Below, piece by piece: positions 1-8,391 of a stretch of DNA of 16,948 bases. The first letter of the stretch is position 1; each line of letters begins with the position of its first letter. The notes under the pieces are model-generated. The model worked only from the letters and a program-made list of their open reading frames with translations, did no database searches and was not told the DNA's origin. Origin of the DNA: Lachnospiraceae bacterium UBA3711 (GTDB taxonomy: Bacteria; Bacillota; Clostridia; Lachnospirales; Lachnospiraceae); contig DFHY01000036.1 in the NCBI GenBank assembly GCA_002371345.1, positions 1-16,948 of the forward strand, given 5' to 3'. Made by a program: the position numbers and the translations under genes.

Positions 1-1
1 G

Positions 2-133
2 CTTTTTTTCACACCTGTCCTCGCCGTATATGATACAATACAACACAGCCGGCACATTTATTGTTTTTATAAACAGGACATTGAGGAGCAGCTTGCCATC
101 CATACCGTTTCGGCAGATGTGCCTGAGAACTGA
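2..133 (+). CDS. Possible C-terminal tail of a gene entering from the left (partial)
   Basis: One frame is open from the left edge to a TGA at 131-133 and encodes 43 residues ending in VSADVPEN. Its composition looks protein-like (mixed polar and hydrophobic, with a run ending KQDIEEQLAIHTVSADVPEN). It ends just before a GGAGG at 141-145 and about 50 bases before the next gene, which fits an upstream gene in the same direction. No family is recognisable from so short a piece. A frame of this length can stay open by chance, so the call is weak. Confidence 0.35.
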   Translation, partial: LFFTPVLAVYDTIQHSRHIYCFYKQDIEEQLAIHTVSADVPEN

Positions 134-184
134 TTATCAGGGAGGAATCGGCAATAAAGGCAGTTGTTGCTCAGGGACAGGATT

Positions 185-802
185 ATGAATGTTGAATCTA
201 TATATGGGAACTGTGCGCAGATACTTCCGAAAGTGCTTGAGAGATTCTGCGCTGAACTGGAAAGCATGGACAGAAGGGTTAAGAGTGAGACCGGAGAGGG
301 GATATATGAGCACCTGATCGCACGCGTGAAGAGTGAAGAGAGCATGCGCGAGAAGTGCACCCGAAAAGGTTTGCCTCAGACAAAGAGCTGTGCTCTTCGT
401 GACATAACCGACGCGGTGGGAGTCCGCGTGATCACGCGCTTCAGGGACGATATCTTTAAGATAGTAGAATACATCCGCGCTATTCCGGATGTTGAGGTAG
501 TCTCTGAGAAAGACTATATCAGAAACGCGAAGCCGAACGGATACCGCAGTTATCATATGATTCTGTCATATACGGTTCCGTGGGAGGATGCAGACGGCAG
601 CGTGCCGGGGCATTATTATGTTGAAGTTCAGCTTAGAACCATTGCCATGGATACATGGGCGAGCCTCGAGCACCAGCTGAAGTACAAAAAGGATATCGGG
701 AATCAGAAGCTGATCGTGTCAGAGCTCAAGCGCTGCGCGGACGAACTTGCGGGCTGTGATCTGTCTATGCAGACAATAAGGGGACTGATCCGGTCGGAAT
801 AA
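185..802 (+). CDS. Small RelA/SpoT-type (p)ppGpp synthetase (GTP pyrophosphokinase family)
   Basis: The 205-residue protein is a stand-alone RelA/SpoT nucleotidyltransferase domain like the RelP/RelQ (YjbM/YwaC) small alarmone synthetases. Such proteins move pyrophosphate from ATP to GTP or GDP in the cytoplasm, making (p)ppGpp during stress. Visible family motifs are HLIARVKSEESM (43-54), the metal-site region DITDAVGVRV (73-82), EKDYIRNAKPNGYRSYH (108-124), and VEVQLRTIAMDTWASLEHQL (146-165). There is no HD hydrolase domain and no TGS or ACT region, so it is synthesis-only by family logic. The start is taken at ATG 185, preceded by AGGGA at 173-177. An in-frame TTG at 164 would add seven residues but lies too far from GGAGG at 141-145. 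The next gene starts 96 bases later, so co-transcription with the regulator pair is possible but not shown. Confidence 0.87.
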   Translation: MNVESIYGNCAQILPKVLERFCAELESMDRRVKSETGEGIYEHLIARVKSEESMREKCTRKGLPQTKSCALRDITDAVGVRVITRFRDDIFKIVEYIRAIPDVEVVSEKDYIRNAKPNGYRSYHMILSYTVPWEDADGSVPGHYYVEVQLRTIAMDTWASLEHQLKYKKDIGNQKLIVSELKRCADELAGCDLSMQTIRGLIRSE

Positions 803-898
803 TCCGCAGCCGGTTTCAGGCGGTTTATCATTGGTTTATTATAGTTTCGGGTGAAGGATCTTTACCCTGGCGTTGTTGAATTGCGGAAAGAAGATAGT

Positions 899-1570
899 AT
901 GAAAATATTGATTGCTGAAGATGAGGAACAGCTGTCCAGGGCTGTAGCGGCCGTGCTGAGGCACAGCGGCTATGAGGTCGACGTCGCGGCGAACGGCGAG
1001 GAGGCGGTCAGGCTTGCCGGCGGGAATGTCTATGACTGCATGGTTTTTGATATTATGATGCCTGTGATGGACGGGATAGAAGCCCTGACAAGGATCCGCG
1101 GTATGGGATTGGTGACTCCGGTTATTCTCCTGACCGCAAAGTCTGAGGTTGAGGACAGGATCAGCGGACTTGACGCGGGCGCGGACGATTATCTTACGAA
1201 GCCGTTCGCTATGGGTGAGCTGGCGGCCAGGATACGGTCCGCCACAAGACGCAGAGAGAGCCTTATACCTAAGGTGCTGAAGATGGGAAATTTCAGCCTG
1301 AATACCGAGCAGCAGGAACTGAAGGCGGTGAATTCGATCCGCCTGTCGAAGAAAGAGAGCGAGCTGCTGGAATACTTTATTCTGAACAGAGATAAGGCGC
1401 TTGCTCCCGATGAAATCTTTTCCCGTATATGGGCTGATGATCCCGAGACAGATCATGATGTTGTATGGGTGTATGTATCATATCTTCGCAGCAAGCTGGA
1501 CGCGGTTTCGGCGAATGTCCTGATAGAGGGTGAAAAGACAGGGCCATACCGGCTGAAAGAAAACACATGA
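899..1570 (+). CDS. OmpR/PhoB-family response regulator
   Basis: The 223-residue protein is a DNA-binding response regulator. The receiver domain (1-115) has the acidic pair E7-D8, phospho-acceptor D51 in VFDIMMPVMDG, T79 and K101 (LTKPF). The C-terminal winged helix (about 128-220) shows the recognition-helix region VWVYVSYLRSKL. The ATG at 899 is chosen because it begins the canonical MKILIAEDEE and follows GGAAAGAAG. A GTG at 851 would only add an atypical 16-residue extension. Its stop overlaps the start of the sensor kinase (ATGA), so the two are a cognate pair made by coupled translation. The C-terminal wing ends EKTGPYRLKE rather than the usual GVGYRL, a modest variation. The DNA target and signal cannot be read from the sequence; the downstream GH3 and AAA+ genes are candidates for regulation. 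Confidence 0.95.
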   Translation: MKILIAEDEEQLSRAVAAVLRHSGYEVDVAANGEEAVRLAGGNVYDCMVFDIMMPVMDGIEALTRIRGMGLVTPVILLTAKSEVEDRISGLDAGADDYLTKPFAMGELAARIRSATRRRESLIPKVLKMGNFSLNTEQQELKAVNSIRLSKKESELLEYFILNRDKALAPDEIFSRIWADDPETDHDVVWVYVSYLRSKLDAVSANVLIEGEKTGPYRLKENT

Positions 1571-2838
1571 TCAAGAAGCTTCAGAGAAAGTTCATAATGA
1601 TAGCAGGGCTGGCCGTCGTGGTGATGATGGTATGCTTTCTGCTGCCTGTAAATCTGATCAACCGCTACAGGGTCGGAAGTGAGCTGAGGAAAACCATCAG
1701 GTTTATTCTCGATTCGGGCGGAAGCATTTCCGATGTCGCCCAGACTGAAGACGATGGGGAGCGCATGCCCGATGTGCTGAGCCTGCTTACCGGACGGAAT
1801 GCAGAACTGAATCTGACTCCGGAGAGCCGCTATCAGCTCAGGTTCTTTATAGTAACGCTGGACAGTGACGGTTCGGTGAAGGAGATGAGCCTGTCACACA
1901 TCGCGGCGGTGGATGAGGATGAAGCAGCTGCCATGGCTCATCAGGCTGAGGAGAGGATCGCTTCGCATGGCTTCCTGCACTCGTCTATGAACAGCTACTA
2001 TTATCTGCGGGACAAAACAGGAAATGACCGGGAACAGATCGGTTTTCTTGAATGTACCAGGGAGGTAAACAGCCTGAGGGTGTTTTATTACAGTTCGATG
2101 GGCTTTTCTCTGATCCTGATTGTGATCTATCTGCTTATCATCGCGATTCTGTCAAAGAGGGCAATGAAACCTTATATTGACAATATAGAAAGCCAGAGGG
2201 AGTTTATCACAAACGCCGGTCATGAGATGAAGACGCCGCTTGCGATCATTTCCGCGAACACGGAGGTGATTGAAATGATCCACGGCAAGAGCGAGTGGAC
2301 TGACAGTATTCTTACCCAGGTAAAACGCGGCACAAGCCTGATAAATGACCTGATCACGCTGTCCCGCGCCGAGGAGGCTGAACAGATTGTATTGACAGAT
2401 ATCGATATGTCGAAGACCGTGAGGGAATCCTCGGAATCATTCCGCCCCTTGCTCGAGAAGGACGGGAAGAAGCTTGTGATACAGGTTCAGGACGACATAC
2501 ATGTCAAGGCGGAATCGAAGATGCTGACGGAGCTGTGCAACATACTGGTGGACAACGCCGCAAAGTACTGCGACGACGGCGGGACAGTGAGAGTTGAGCT
2601 TAAGAAGAGAGGGCGATCAGGCGCGCAGCTGCAGGTATCCAACGATTACAGGGACGGGTCTTCAAAGGATTATTCCAGGTTCTTCCACAGATTCTACCGG
2701 GGAGACCAGTCGCATAACAGCAAGAAGTCAGGGTATGGTATAGGACTGTCAATGGCGCAGACAATTACCGGAAAGCTGAAGGGAAACATAACAGCTCACT
2801 GGAAGGACGGCATCATCACATTTACTGTGACACTGTAA
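1567..2838 (+). CDS. Membrane sensor histidine kinase (partner of the 899-1570 regulator)
   Basis: The 423-residue kinase has a transmembrane helix near residues 11-30, an extracytoplasmic sensor region of about 145 residues (32-176), a second helix near 177-196, then a cytoplasmic kinase core. The HisKA helix carries phospho-acceptor H219 in NAGHEMKTPLAI. The HATPase domain has the N box ILVDNAAKY (326-334), a phenylalanine-rich F box (FFHRFYRGD, 372-380) and the G2 box GYGIGLSMAQ (389-398). No HAMP or PAS domain is evident between the second helix and the HisKA region. The G1 motif around SNDYRDGS (358-365) departs from the usual DxGxG form. The sensor region resembles nothing I can name, so the ligand is unknown. 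The gene overlaps the regulator by four bases and ends 15 bases before the GH3 gene. Confidence 0.95.
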   Translation: MIKKLQRKFIMIAGLAVVVMMVCFLLPVNLINRYRVGSELRKTIRFILDSGGSISDVAQTEDDGERMPDVLSLLTGRNAELNLTPESRYQLRFFIVTLDSDGSVKEMSLSHIAAVDEDEAAAMAHQAEERIASHGFLHSSMNSYYYLRDKTGNDREQIGFLECTREVNSLRVFYYSSMGFSLILIVIYLLIIAILSKRAMKPYIDNIESQREFITNAGHEMKTPLAIISANTEVIEMIHGKSEWTDSILTQVKRGTSLINDLITLSRAEEAEQIVLTDIDMSKTVRESSESFRPLLEKDGKKLVIQVQDDIHVKAESKMLTELCNILVDNAAKYCDDGGTVRVELKKRGRSGAQLQVSNDYRDGSSKDYSRFFHRFYRGDQSHNSKKSGYGIGLSMAQTITGKLKGNITAHWKDGIITFTVTL

Positions 2839-2853
2839 GCAAGGAGGAAGAGT

Positions 2854-5286
2854 ATGAATAACCGCTGGAACAGACTTCGCTACACTCCGGTGCTGCCGCT
2901 CGGCAGGGACGGGAGACGGGCAACCGCGTCGAAGGAGCATCTTGAGCTGTCGCGCGCGGCGGCCAGCGAAGGGATGGTGCTTCTGAAAAATGATGATCAT
3001 GTGCTGCCGCTTAAAAAAGGCGCAAAGGTTGCCCTGTTCGGAAAAGCGACCGCTGATTATGTGAAGGGCGGCGGGGGAAGCGGCGATGTGACCGTTCCGT
3101 ATCTCAGGAATCTGCATCAGGGTATGCAGGTCAAGCAGAAGGAGGGAAAGGTCGAGGTACTTGAGTCCCTTGCCGAGTACTATGAGAATTATGTGGCTCA
3201 GCAGTACAGGGACGGAGCCGAGCCGGGAATGACAGTTGAGCCTGGGGTTCCCGCTAAGCTGCTGGAAGAGGCAAAGGCGTTCACGGATACGGCAGTCATC
3301 TCCATCTGCCGGTTCTCAGGCGAGGGCTGGGACCGGAAGACGGTTCTGACCGGCAAGTACAGGCTTTCGGAGGGTGAGCAGAAAATGTTCGACCTCTCTT
3401 CGAAACTCTTTGAAAACGGAGACTTCTGTCTTACAGAGGCTGAGCGTTCTATGATTGACCTTGTAAAGGAAAACTTCGCGAAGGTCATCGTGGTTCTGAA
3501 TATCGGCGGCGTCATGGAGACGGAATGGTTTAAGGAAGATGACAGAATCCAGGGCGCGCTGCTTGCGTGGCAGGGAGGCGTTGAGGGCGGACTTGCCGCT
3601 GCGGACATTCTGGTCGGGGATGTCAACCCGTCGGGCCATCTTGCCGATACTTTCGCCAAAACTCTTGAGGACTATCCTTCGACCGCGGGCTTTCACGAAT
3701 CGGCTGATTATGTGGACTACACCGAGGACATTTACGTCGGGTATCGTTACTTCGAGACCGTTCCGGGGGCGAAGGACAGGGTCAGCTATCCGTTCGGTTA
3801 CGGGCTGTCGTATTCGGAATTTCTGATAAAACCCGTATTCTGCTCCAGGGCGGGTAACGATATAGTCCTGTCGGTCAAGGTGACTAATCTGTCTGAGATG
3901 CCGGGAAAGGCTGTGGTTCAGGTTTATGCCAGGTGTCCGCAGGGAAAGCTTGGAAAGAGCACGCTGACACTGGTGTCATTTGCCAAGACGGGGATGCTCG
4001 GGTGCGGCGTATCGCAGACTGTCGATATGACATTTCCGATAAGATGCATGGCTTCCTACGATGATACCGGAAAAGTGAAAAAGTCCGCGTGGATACTTGA
4101 GAAGGGTGATTATGAGTTCTATGCCGGCGGCAGTGTAAGGGATGTGACAAGAGTTCTGTATACCTGGACTCTTGAGGATGACATGATTCTGGAGCAGCTG
4201 AGCGAGAGATGCGCGCCGAAGAAGCTCTCCCGCAGAATGCTTCCTGACGGCAGCTTCGAGAGTCTTGAGACAGGGGAGTATCCTGAGCGCTTTCTCGGTC
4301 TTGAGCCGATCGATGATCTGATGAATGATTATCCGACGCCGGGCAGGGAGGCCGTTATGCCCGGCCAGGCGCCGTGGTCACCGAAGGCTGAAGACGCCGG
4401 AGGCAGGATACTCCTGGATGATGTGGCGGACGGAAAGCATACTCTGGGTGAGTTCATGGAGCAGCTGAGCGTCGATGAATTGATCTCACTCACGGGAGGC
4501 CAGCCCAATACGGGCGTTGCCAATACTTACGGATGGGGCAACCTTGAAAAATGGGGGGTTCCGAACGCTATGACTGCTGACGGAGGCGCAGGGCTCCGTG
4601 TTGAAGCCGGGACGGGCGTGACGGCAACCGCGTGGCCGTGCGCTACAATGCTTGCCTGTACCTGGGATCAGGATCTGCTTGAGCGGATAGGCGGAGCCGC
4701 CGGACTTGAGGTGAAGGAAAACAATCTGTGTGTGTGGCTGGCGCCTGCCATCAACATTCACAGAAGCCCTCTGTGCGGAAGAAACTTCGAGTATTACTCA
4801 GAGGATCCGCTTCTCGCGGGACTGTGCGCGGGAGCTGTGGTCAGAGGCGTGCAGAGGCAGGGGGTCGGCGCCTGCGTCAAGCATTTCTGCGCGAATAACA
4901 AGGAGACCAACCGCAGAGGAAGCGATTCAAGAGTCAGTGAGAGGGCGCTTCGCGAGATATATCTGCGCGCGTTTGAACTGATCGTGAAGAGGGAAAGACC
5001 CTGGTCGATCATGTCTTCCTACAATCTTCTGAACGGCAGGCAGACTTCTGAGAACATGGAGCTTCTGACCGGGATCCTCAGAGAGGACTGGGGCTTTGAC
5101 GGCGTCGTCACGACAGACTGGTGGACCTGCGGAGAACATTATCTCGAGCTGAAGGCAGGAAATGATATAAAGATGGGCGCGGGCCATCCGGAGAGAGTTA
5201 AGGAGGCGTATGATAAGGGATATATCAGCAGGGAAGAGATCGCACAGAACGCGGCGCGCGTCCTTGAACTGATACTGAAACTGTAA
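2854..5286 (+). CDS. Circularly permuted family GH3 beta-glucosidase
   Basis: The 810-residue enzyme has GH3 domains in reverse order. The alpha/beta sandwich domain comes first (about 25-325), with SGEGWDR placing the probable acid/base at E157. A fibronectin-III-like domain follows (about 325-440), then a linker, then the TIM barrel (about 525-810). Barrel motifs are TADGGAGLR (D576), GRNFEYYSEDP (642-652), VKHF (K676-H677) and VVTTDWW with probable nucleophile D755. This order is known for Ruminococcus albus and Butyrivibrio beta-glucosidases. There is no signal peptide, so it should act in the cytoplasm, releasing glucose or a similar sugar from imported beta-linked oligosaccharides. The exact sugar preference is not readable. 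A strong AAGGAGGA at 2840-2847 sets the start. It sits in the two-component operon, 15 bases after the kinase and 33 before the AAA+ gene. Confidence 0.95.
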   Translation: MNNRWNRLRYTPVLPLGRDGRRATASKEHLELSRAAASEGMVLLKNDDHVLPLKKGAKVALFGKATADYVKGGGGSGDVTVPYLRNLHQGMQVKQKEGKVEVLESLAEYYENYVAQQYRDGAEPGMTVEPGVPAKLLEEAKAFTDTAVISICRFSGEGWDRKTVLTGKYRLSEGEQKMFDLSSKLFENGDFCLTEAERSMIDLVKENFAKVIVVLNIGGVMETEWFKEDDRIQGALLAWQGGVEGGLAAADILVGDVNPSGHLADTFAKTLEDYPSTAGFHESADYVDYTEDIYVGYRYFETVPGAKDRVSYPFGYGLSYSEFLIKPVFCSRAGNDIVLSVKVTNLSEMPGKAVVQVYARCPQGKLGKSTLTLVSFAKTGMLGCGVSQTVDMTFPIRCMASYDDTGKVKKSAWILEKGDYEFYAGGSVRDVTRVLYTWTLEDDMILEQLSERCAPKKLSRRMLPDGSFESLETGEYPERFLGLEPIDDLMNDYPTPGREAVMPGQAPWSPKAEDAGGRILLDDVADGKHTLGEFMEQLSVDELISLTGGQPNTGVANTYGWGNLEKWGVPNAMTADGGAGLRVEAGTGVTATAWPCATMLACTWDQDLLERIGGAAGLEVKENNLCVWLAPAINIHRSPLCGRNFEYYSEDPLLAGLCAGAVVRGVQRQGVGACVKHFCANNKETNRRGSDSRVSERALREIYLRAFELIVKRERPWSIMSSYNLLNGRQTSENMELLTGILREDWGFDGVVTTDWWTCGEHYLELKAGNDIKMGAGHPERVKEAYDKGYISREEIAQNAARVLELILKL

Positions 5287-5319
5287 ATTCTTGACCGACT
5301 ACCGACTAAGGAGAAAGAC

Positions 5320-7230
5320 ATGGCGAGAGCCAAGACAATAGAACAGATACTTGCCGAAAACGGCCTGGCATTCGCGCCGAATATGGAACAGCACTACATG
5401 GCTGAGCTCGAGAGCATCTGGAATGAGGCATGCGAGGAGAGCGGCGGGGAGATAACGGACGCCAGGATCGACGAGTATCTGGATGTTCTCAGAAAGATGG
5501 GCCTGGCAATCCCGGTCCACAGTGAGACGATGGAGCGTGAGAGTTCCAGAATAAGGACTGCCGTGCCGGATCCTGAGGTTGTCAGGATGCGGCAGCTGAT
5601 CCATGAGGAAAATGCCCGTGAGAGATCAAGGAAGTCCCCCAGACCATCCCGAAAGAGTGAAGGGAAGAAGCCTGATCTGTCGCGCAAGGCGCACGGGAAG
5701 CTGACCGGCCCCGGAATCTCGGGCTGCGGCCCGGCGCTGTCATGGGAGGACCCGGAAGCGTCAGCGGACCGCGGAGCGGGTCCTGATCCCGATGAGGTTT
5801 ACCGGATCTTCCCGGCGCAGAATAAGACTGATCTGGGGCATAAGGTGTTTCTCATCCTTGACGTTCCGGCCGGGAGAGACGTTCCGCACAGAATCGCGGG
5901 AGGCTTCACCAATCCGGACAGAAGGCTGGCGTTCGAATATTATGACGGCAAAGAGCATTATCATATGTCGCGTCTTGACATGAGCGGGGCTGACATACGT
6001 TTCAGGAAGCTGTTCTCCTGGCTGGGAACCCATCATATCTCGGTCAGGCTGAGCGGGACGCGCGACGGCAATTCGTTCTATGTGTACCGCATCAAGGCGG
6101 TTGAGCCGCCTCTGGACGGCGGGAGCCTGCAGGCTTTTGAGGATCAGTTTCTGCAGTATATGATAGAGCGTATCCGTACCTCCATACTTCAGGCCAGTGA
6201 GGAAGAGATCCCTGAGCAGATGTCTATGTCGACGCTGCCGGAGATTATAAACTATATGGACTGCTGTGCCGACACTCTGCCTGCCAACATCCGTCAGTGG
6301 GCCAGAAAAAACATCATTACCGCAGGCCAGGACGGCGGCAATGCGGACGAGAAGCGCCATGCGCAGAGAGCGCTCTCAATGATGCTTCAGGTCCGCTGGA
6401 GGAGCTCGTACTTTGATCCGATCGATCCGGTGGAGGCGAGAAAGATTCTGGATGAAGAACTGTACGGGCTTGAGAAGGTGAAGCAGAGGGTCATCGAGAC
6501 GATCATTCAGATAAACAGGACACATACCCTGCCGAGCTACGGACTGCTTATGGCGGGACCGGCCGGAACAGGAAAGAGCCAGATCGCCTATGCTGTCGCC
6601 CGTATACTGAAGATTCCGTCAGCTATATTTGACATGAGCACGGTGCGAGACCCTGAGGCTCTTACAGGAACCCCGCGCATATACACTAACGCCCGCCCGG
6701 GGAGAATCATGGAGGCGTTCTCGCTTACGGGGAGCTCCAATATTGTCTTTGTGATAAATGAGCTCGACAAGGCGGATCACGAGGGGCAGAACGGAAACCC
6801 TGCTGACACTCTGCTTACCCTGCTGGACAATCTCGGATTCACTGATAACTATATGGAATGCCAGATACCGACACAGGGCGTATATCCTATCGCAACGGCA
6901 AATGACAAGGACAGGATATCAGAGCCTTTGATTACGAGATTCGCGGTTATCGACATCCCTGATTATACGCCGGAGGAAAAGAGAATTATCTTCCGCGACT
7001 ATTCACTTCCCAAGGTGCTGAGACGGATGGGCATGAGCCAGGAGGAATGCCGCATCACTCCGGACGCGGTGGAATCTATCGTTGAACTGTACCGCGGCAG
7101 ACCCGGGTGCCGTGACCTGGAGCAGGCGGCAGAGCACCTTGCGGCTCATGCTCTGTACGAGATCGAGACGGGCGGCGCGGCGCATGTTGAATATGACGCC
7201 GCGAAGGCGAGAGAACTTCTTGAGCGGTAG
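5320..7230 (+). CDS. Lon-like AAA+ ATPase without a protease domain
   Basis: The 636-residue protein ends in an AAA+ module resembling the ATPase half of Lon: LDEELYGLEKVKQRV before Walker A (GPAGTGKS, 413-420), then the Walker B region IVFVINELDKAD (475-486), sensor-1 ATAND (N528), a probable arginine finger in PLITRF (R540) and sensor-2 GCRDLE (R598). The chain stops after the helical lid, so the Lon Ser-Lys protease domain is absent. The Walker B Asp position is Asn (N480) while the next Glu (E481) is kept. The first ~380 residues are unfamiliar. They include a basic, low-complexity stretch near 103-130 and a mixed alpha/beta region near 165-270. AAGGAGAAAG at about 5309-5318 supports the start. 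It is last in the two-component/GH3 operon, so a chaperone or remodelling role there is only inference. Confidence 0.85.
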   Translation: MARAKTIEQILAENGLAFAPNMEQHYMAELESIWNEACEESGGEITDARIDEYLDVLRKMGLAIPVHSETMERESSRIRTAVPDPEVVRMRQLIHEENARERSRKSPRPSRKSEGKKPDLSRKAHGKLTGPGISGCGPALSWEDPEASADRGAGPDPDEVYRIFPAQNKTDLGHKVFLILDVPAGRDVPHRIAGGFTNPDRRLAFEYYDGKEHYHMSRLDMSGADIRFRKLFSWLGTHHISVRLSGTRDGNSFYVYRIKAVEPPLDGGSLQAFEDQFLQYMIERIRTSILQASEEEIPEQMSMSTLPEIINYMDCCADTLPANIRQWARKNIITAGQDGGNADEKRHAQRALSMMLQVRWRSSYFDPIDPVEARKILDEELYGLEKVKQRVIETIIQINRTHTLPSYGLLMAGPAGTGKSQIAYAVARILKIPSAIFDMSTVRDPEALTGTPRIYTNARPGRIMEAFSLTGSSNIVFVINELDKADHEGQNGNPADTLLTLLDNLGFTDNYMECQIPTQGVYPIATANDKDRISEPLITRFAVIDIPDYTPEEKRIIFRDYSLPKVLRRMGMSQEECRITPDAVESIVELYRGRPGCRDLEQAAEHLAAHALYEIETGGAAHVEYDAAKARELLER

Positions 7231-7241
7231 TTTTGTTATAT

Positions 7242-8117
7242 TTATGAAGAATACTCACCGGGGCGCGGAGAATACATTCTGCGGAATTCCGACGGCGTGC
7301 AGCCTTTCATGATCTTGAACATACGGATGAAGGCCGACATGCTCGTGAAGCCGCTGGCCATAGCCACATCAGTTACAGAAAGCGTCATATCAGACAGGGA
7401 TCGCTCGGCGCGGGTGATCCTTTTCTGGTTCAGGTACTTATAGAAGGTGGATCCGGTGAACTGCTTGAACAGTCTTGTGAAATGGTACTTTGAGAAGCCG
7501 GAATATGACGCTATGTCATCGAGCGTAAGGCTCTCTGTGCAGTGTTCATCGATATAGCTGCAGACAGCCATGAACTTATCTACATATTTCTTCTGCCGCA
7601 CTTCGTCAGACGCGAAACGCTGCGCTGCCTGAGTGTGGTTTCTGCCTATAAGCACGAACATTTCCGTCAGCATCGCGTAGATGGATGCTTCGAAAAATGA
7701 ATCAGCTCTCTTATATTCCTTCTCTATCATCTCGACAAGGTCACGGATCCGGCTGTAAACCTCCGGGAACCGCTTCTTTGTGACGAGGAGGGCGGGCTGG
7801 ATGATGGTCAGTATTGAATCCACCTCTCTGAGATTCAGGACGGAAGAAATCTCTGCCTGGATGATATAACGCTCTCCCTCACAGGCGTAATAGTGGTGGA
7901 GCACGCCGGGACATACGATCAGGATCTCTCCCTCGTTCAGCGTTACGGTACTGTCAGCATACTCAACGCGGTATTCATTTCTGATCGGCATGACAATCTC
8001 CACAGGAGAGTGCCAGTGCATGGGATAATCCTCATACTGGACATTGTCATAGATTCTCAGATTCGTGTTCTCGCGGTAATTGACGGTTTCGTGAGTTCCT
8101 TCCAGATGCTCTATCAT
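7242..8117 (-). CDS. AraC-family transcriptional regulator
   Basis: The 291-residue protein has an N-terminal cupin sensor fold (about 15-90), with YPMHWHSPVE (31-40), GEILIVCPGVLHHYY (63-77) and metal- or sugar-binding-type histidines. The C-terminal AraC DNA-binding domain follows (about 183-283), with its two helix-turn-helix units near 198-217 and 245-268 and the signature ASGFTSMSAFIRMFKIMKG. The start is taken at 8117. An in-frame ATG at 8150 adds 11 residues but has no ribosome site in front, whereas AGAAAGG lies upstream of 8117. The gene is divergent from the sugar ABC transporter/GH3 operon, the usual position for its local activator, and convergent with the AAA+ gene with only 11 bases between stops. 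The inducer is unknown; a xylo- or gluco-oligosaccharide would suit the neighbours. Confidence 0.95.
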   Translation of the reverse strand: MIEHLEGTHETVNYRENTNLRIYDNVQYEDYPMHWHSPVEIVMPIRNEYRVEYADSTVTLNEGEILIVCPGVLHHYYACEGERYIIQAEISSVLNLREVDSILTIIQPALLVTKKRFPEVYSRIRDLVEMIEKEYKRADSFFEASIYAMLTEMFVLIGRNHTQAAQRFASDEVRQKKYVDKFMAVCSYIDEHCTESLTLDDIASYSGFSKYHFTRLFKQFTGSTFYKYLNQKRITRAERSLSDMTLSVTDVAMASGFTSMSAFIRMFKIMKGCTPSEFRRMYSPRPGEYSS

Positions 8118-8261
8118 AACGGTCCCACGGCCTTTCTGTAGTAGAATCATTCGATTTGCAGTGCTGCTTGCTTAAAACCTTTTCTCTGTTATGCCGGAAA
8201 GGATGTTCAGGCTGTTAATCTGATGGCACTGATACAAATCAATAAATACCTGTTAATTATT

Positions 8262-8290
8262 AAAATAAAATAATTGCGGTTTGCTGTCAA
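8262..8290 (-). promoter_or_regulatory. Candidate promoter for the AraC-family gene
   Basis: On the minus strand, TTGACA (plus-strand tgtcaa 8285-8290) is followed after 17 bases by TATTTT (8262-8267), four of six matches to TATAAT. This would start transcription near 8255 and give a leader of about 140 bases. The region is AT-rich, so chance matches are easy. Confidence 0.35.
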
Positions 8291-8327
8291 TAAGGGAAGC
8301 TGAAGAAAGCATGAAATTTGATATTAT

Positions 8328-8335
8328 TTGTACAA
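8328..8335. promoter_or_regulatory. Short palindrome TTGTACAA, possible operator half of a pair
   Basis: TTGTACAA is a perfect 8-base palindrome in the divergent intergenic region, 64 bases upstream of the longer palindrome at 8392, which starts with the same TTGTA. The shared core suggests related regulator sites. An 8-base palindrome in AT-rich DNA can arise by chance. Confidence 0.3.
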
Positions 8336-8391
8336 TACACGAATGAAATGTTGACAAAAATATAATAATGCACAAAAACAGGCTCTTAAAC

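Noticed and set aside
839..1456. 205-residue minus-strand frame opposite the response regulator
   Set aside because: The plus strand has every receiver and winged-helix motif; the minus frame has none.
5761..6360. 199-residue minus-strand open frame inside the AAA+ gene
   Set aside because: It lies wholly opposite a gene with clear family motifs, has no ribosome site or recognisable domain, and arises from the GC-rich codon pattern of the real gene.
8351..8366. TTGACA at 8351 with TATAAT at 8361 as a promoter
   Set aside because: The boxes are only four bases apart, which cannot work as a -35/-10 pair.
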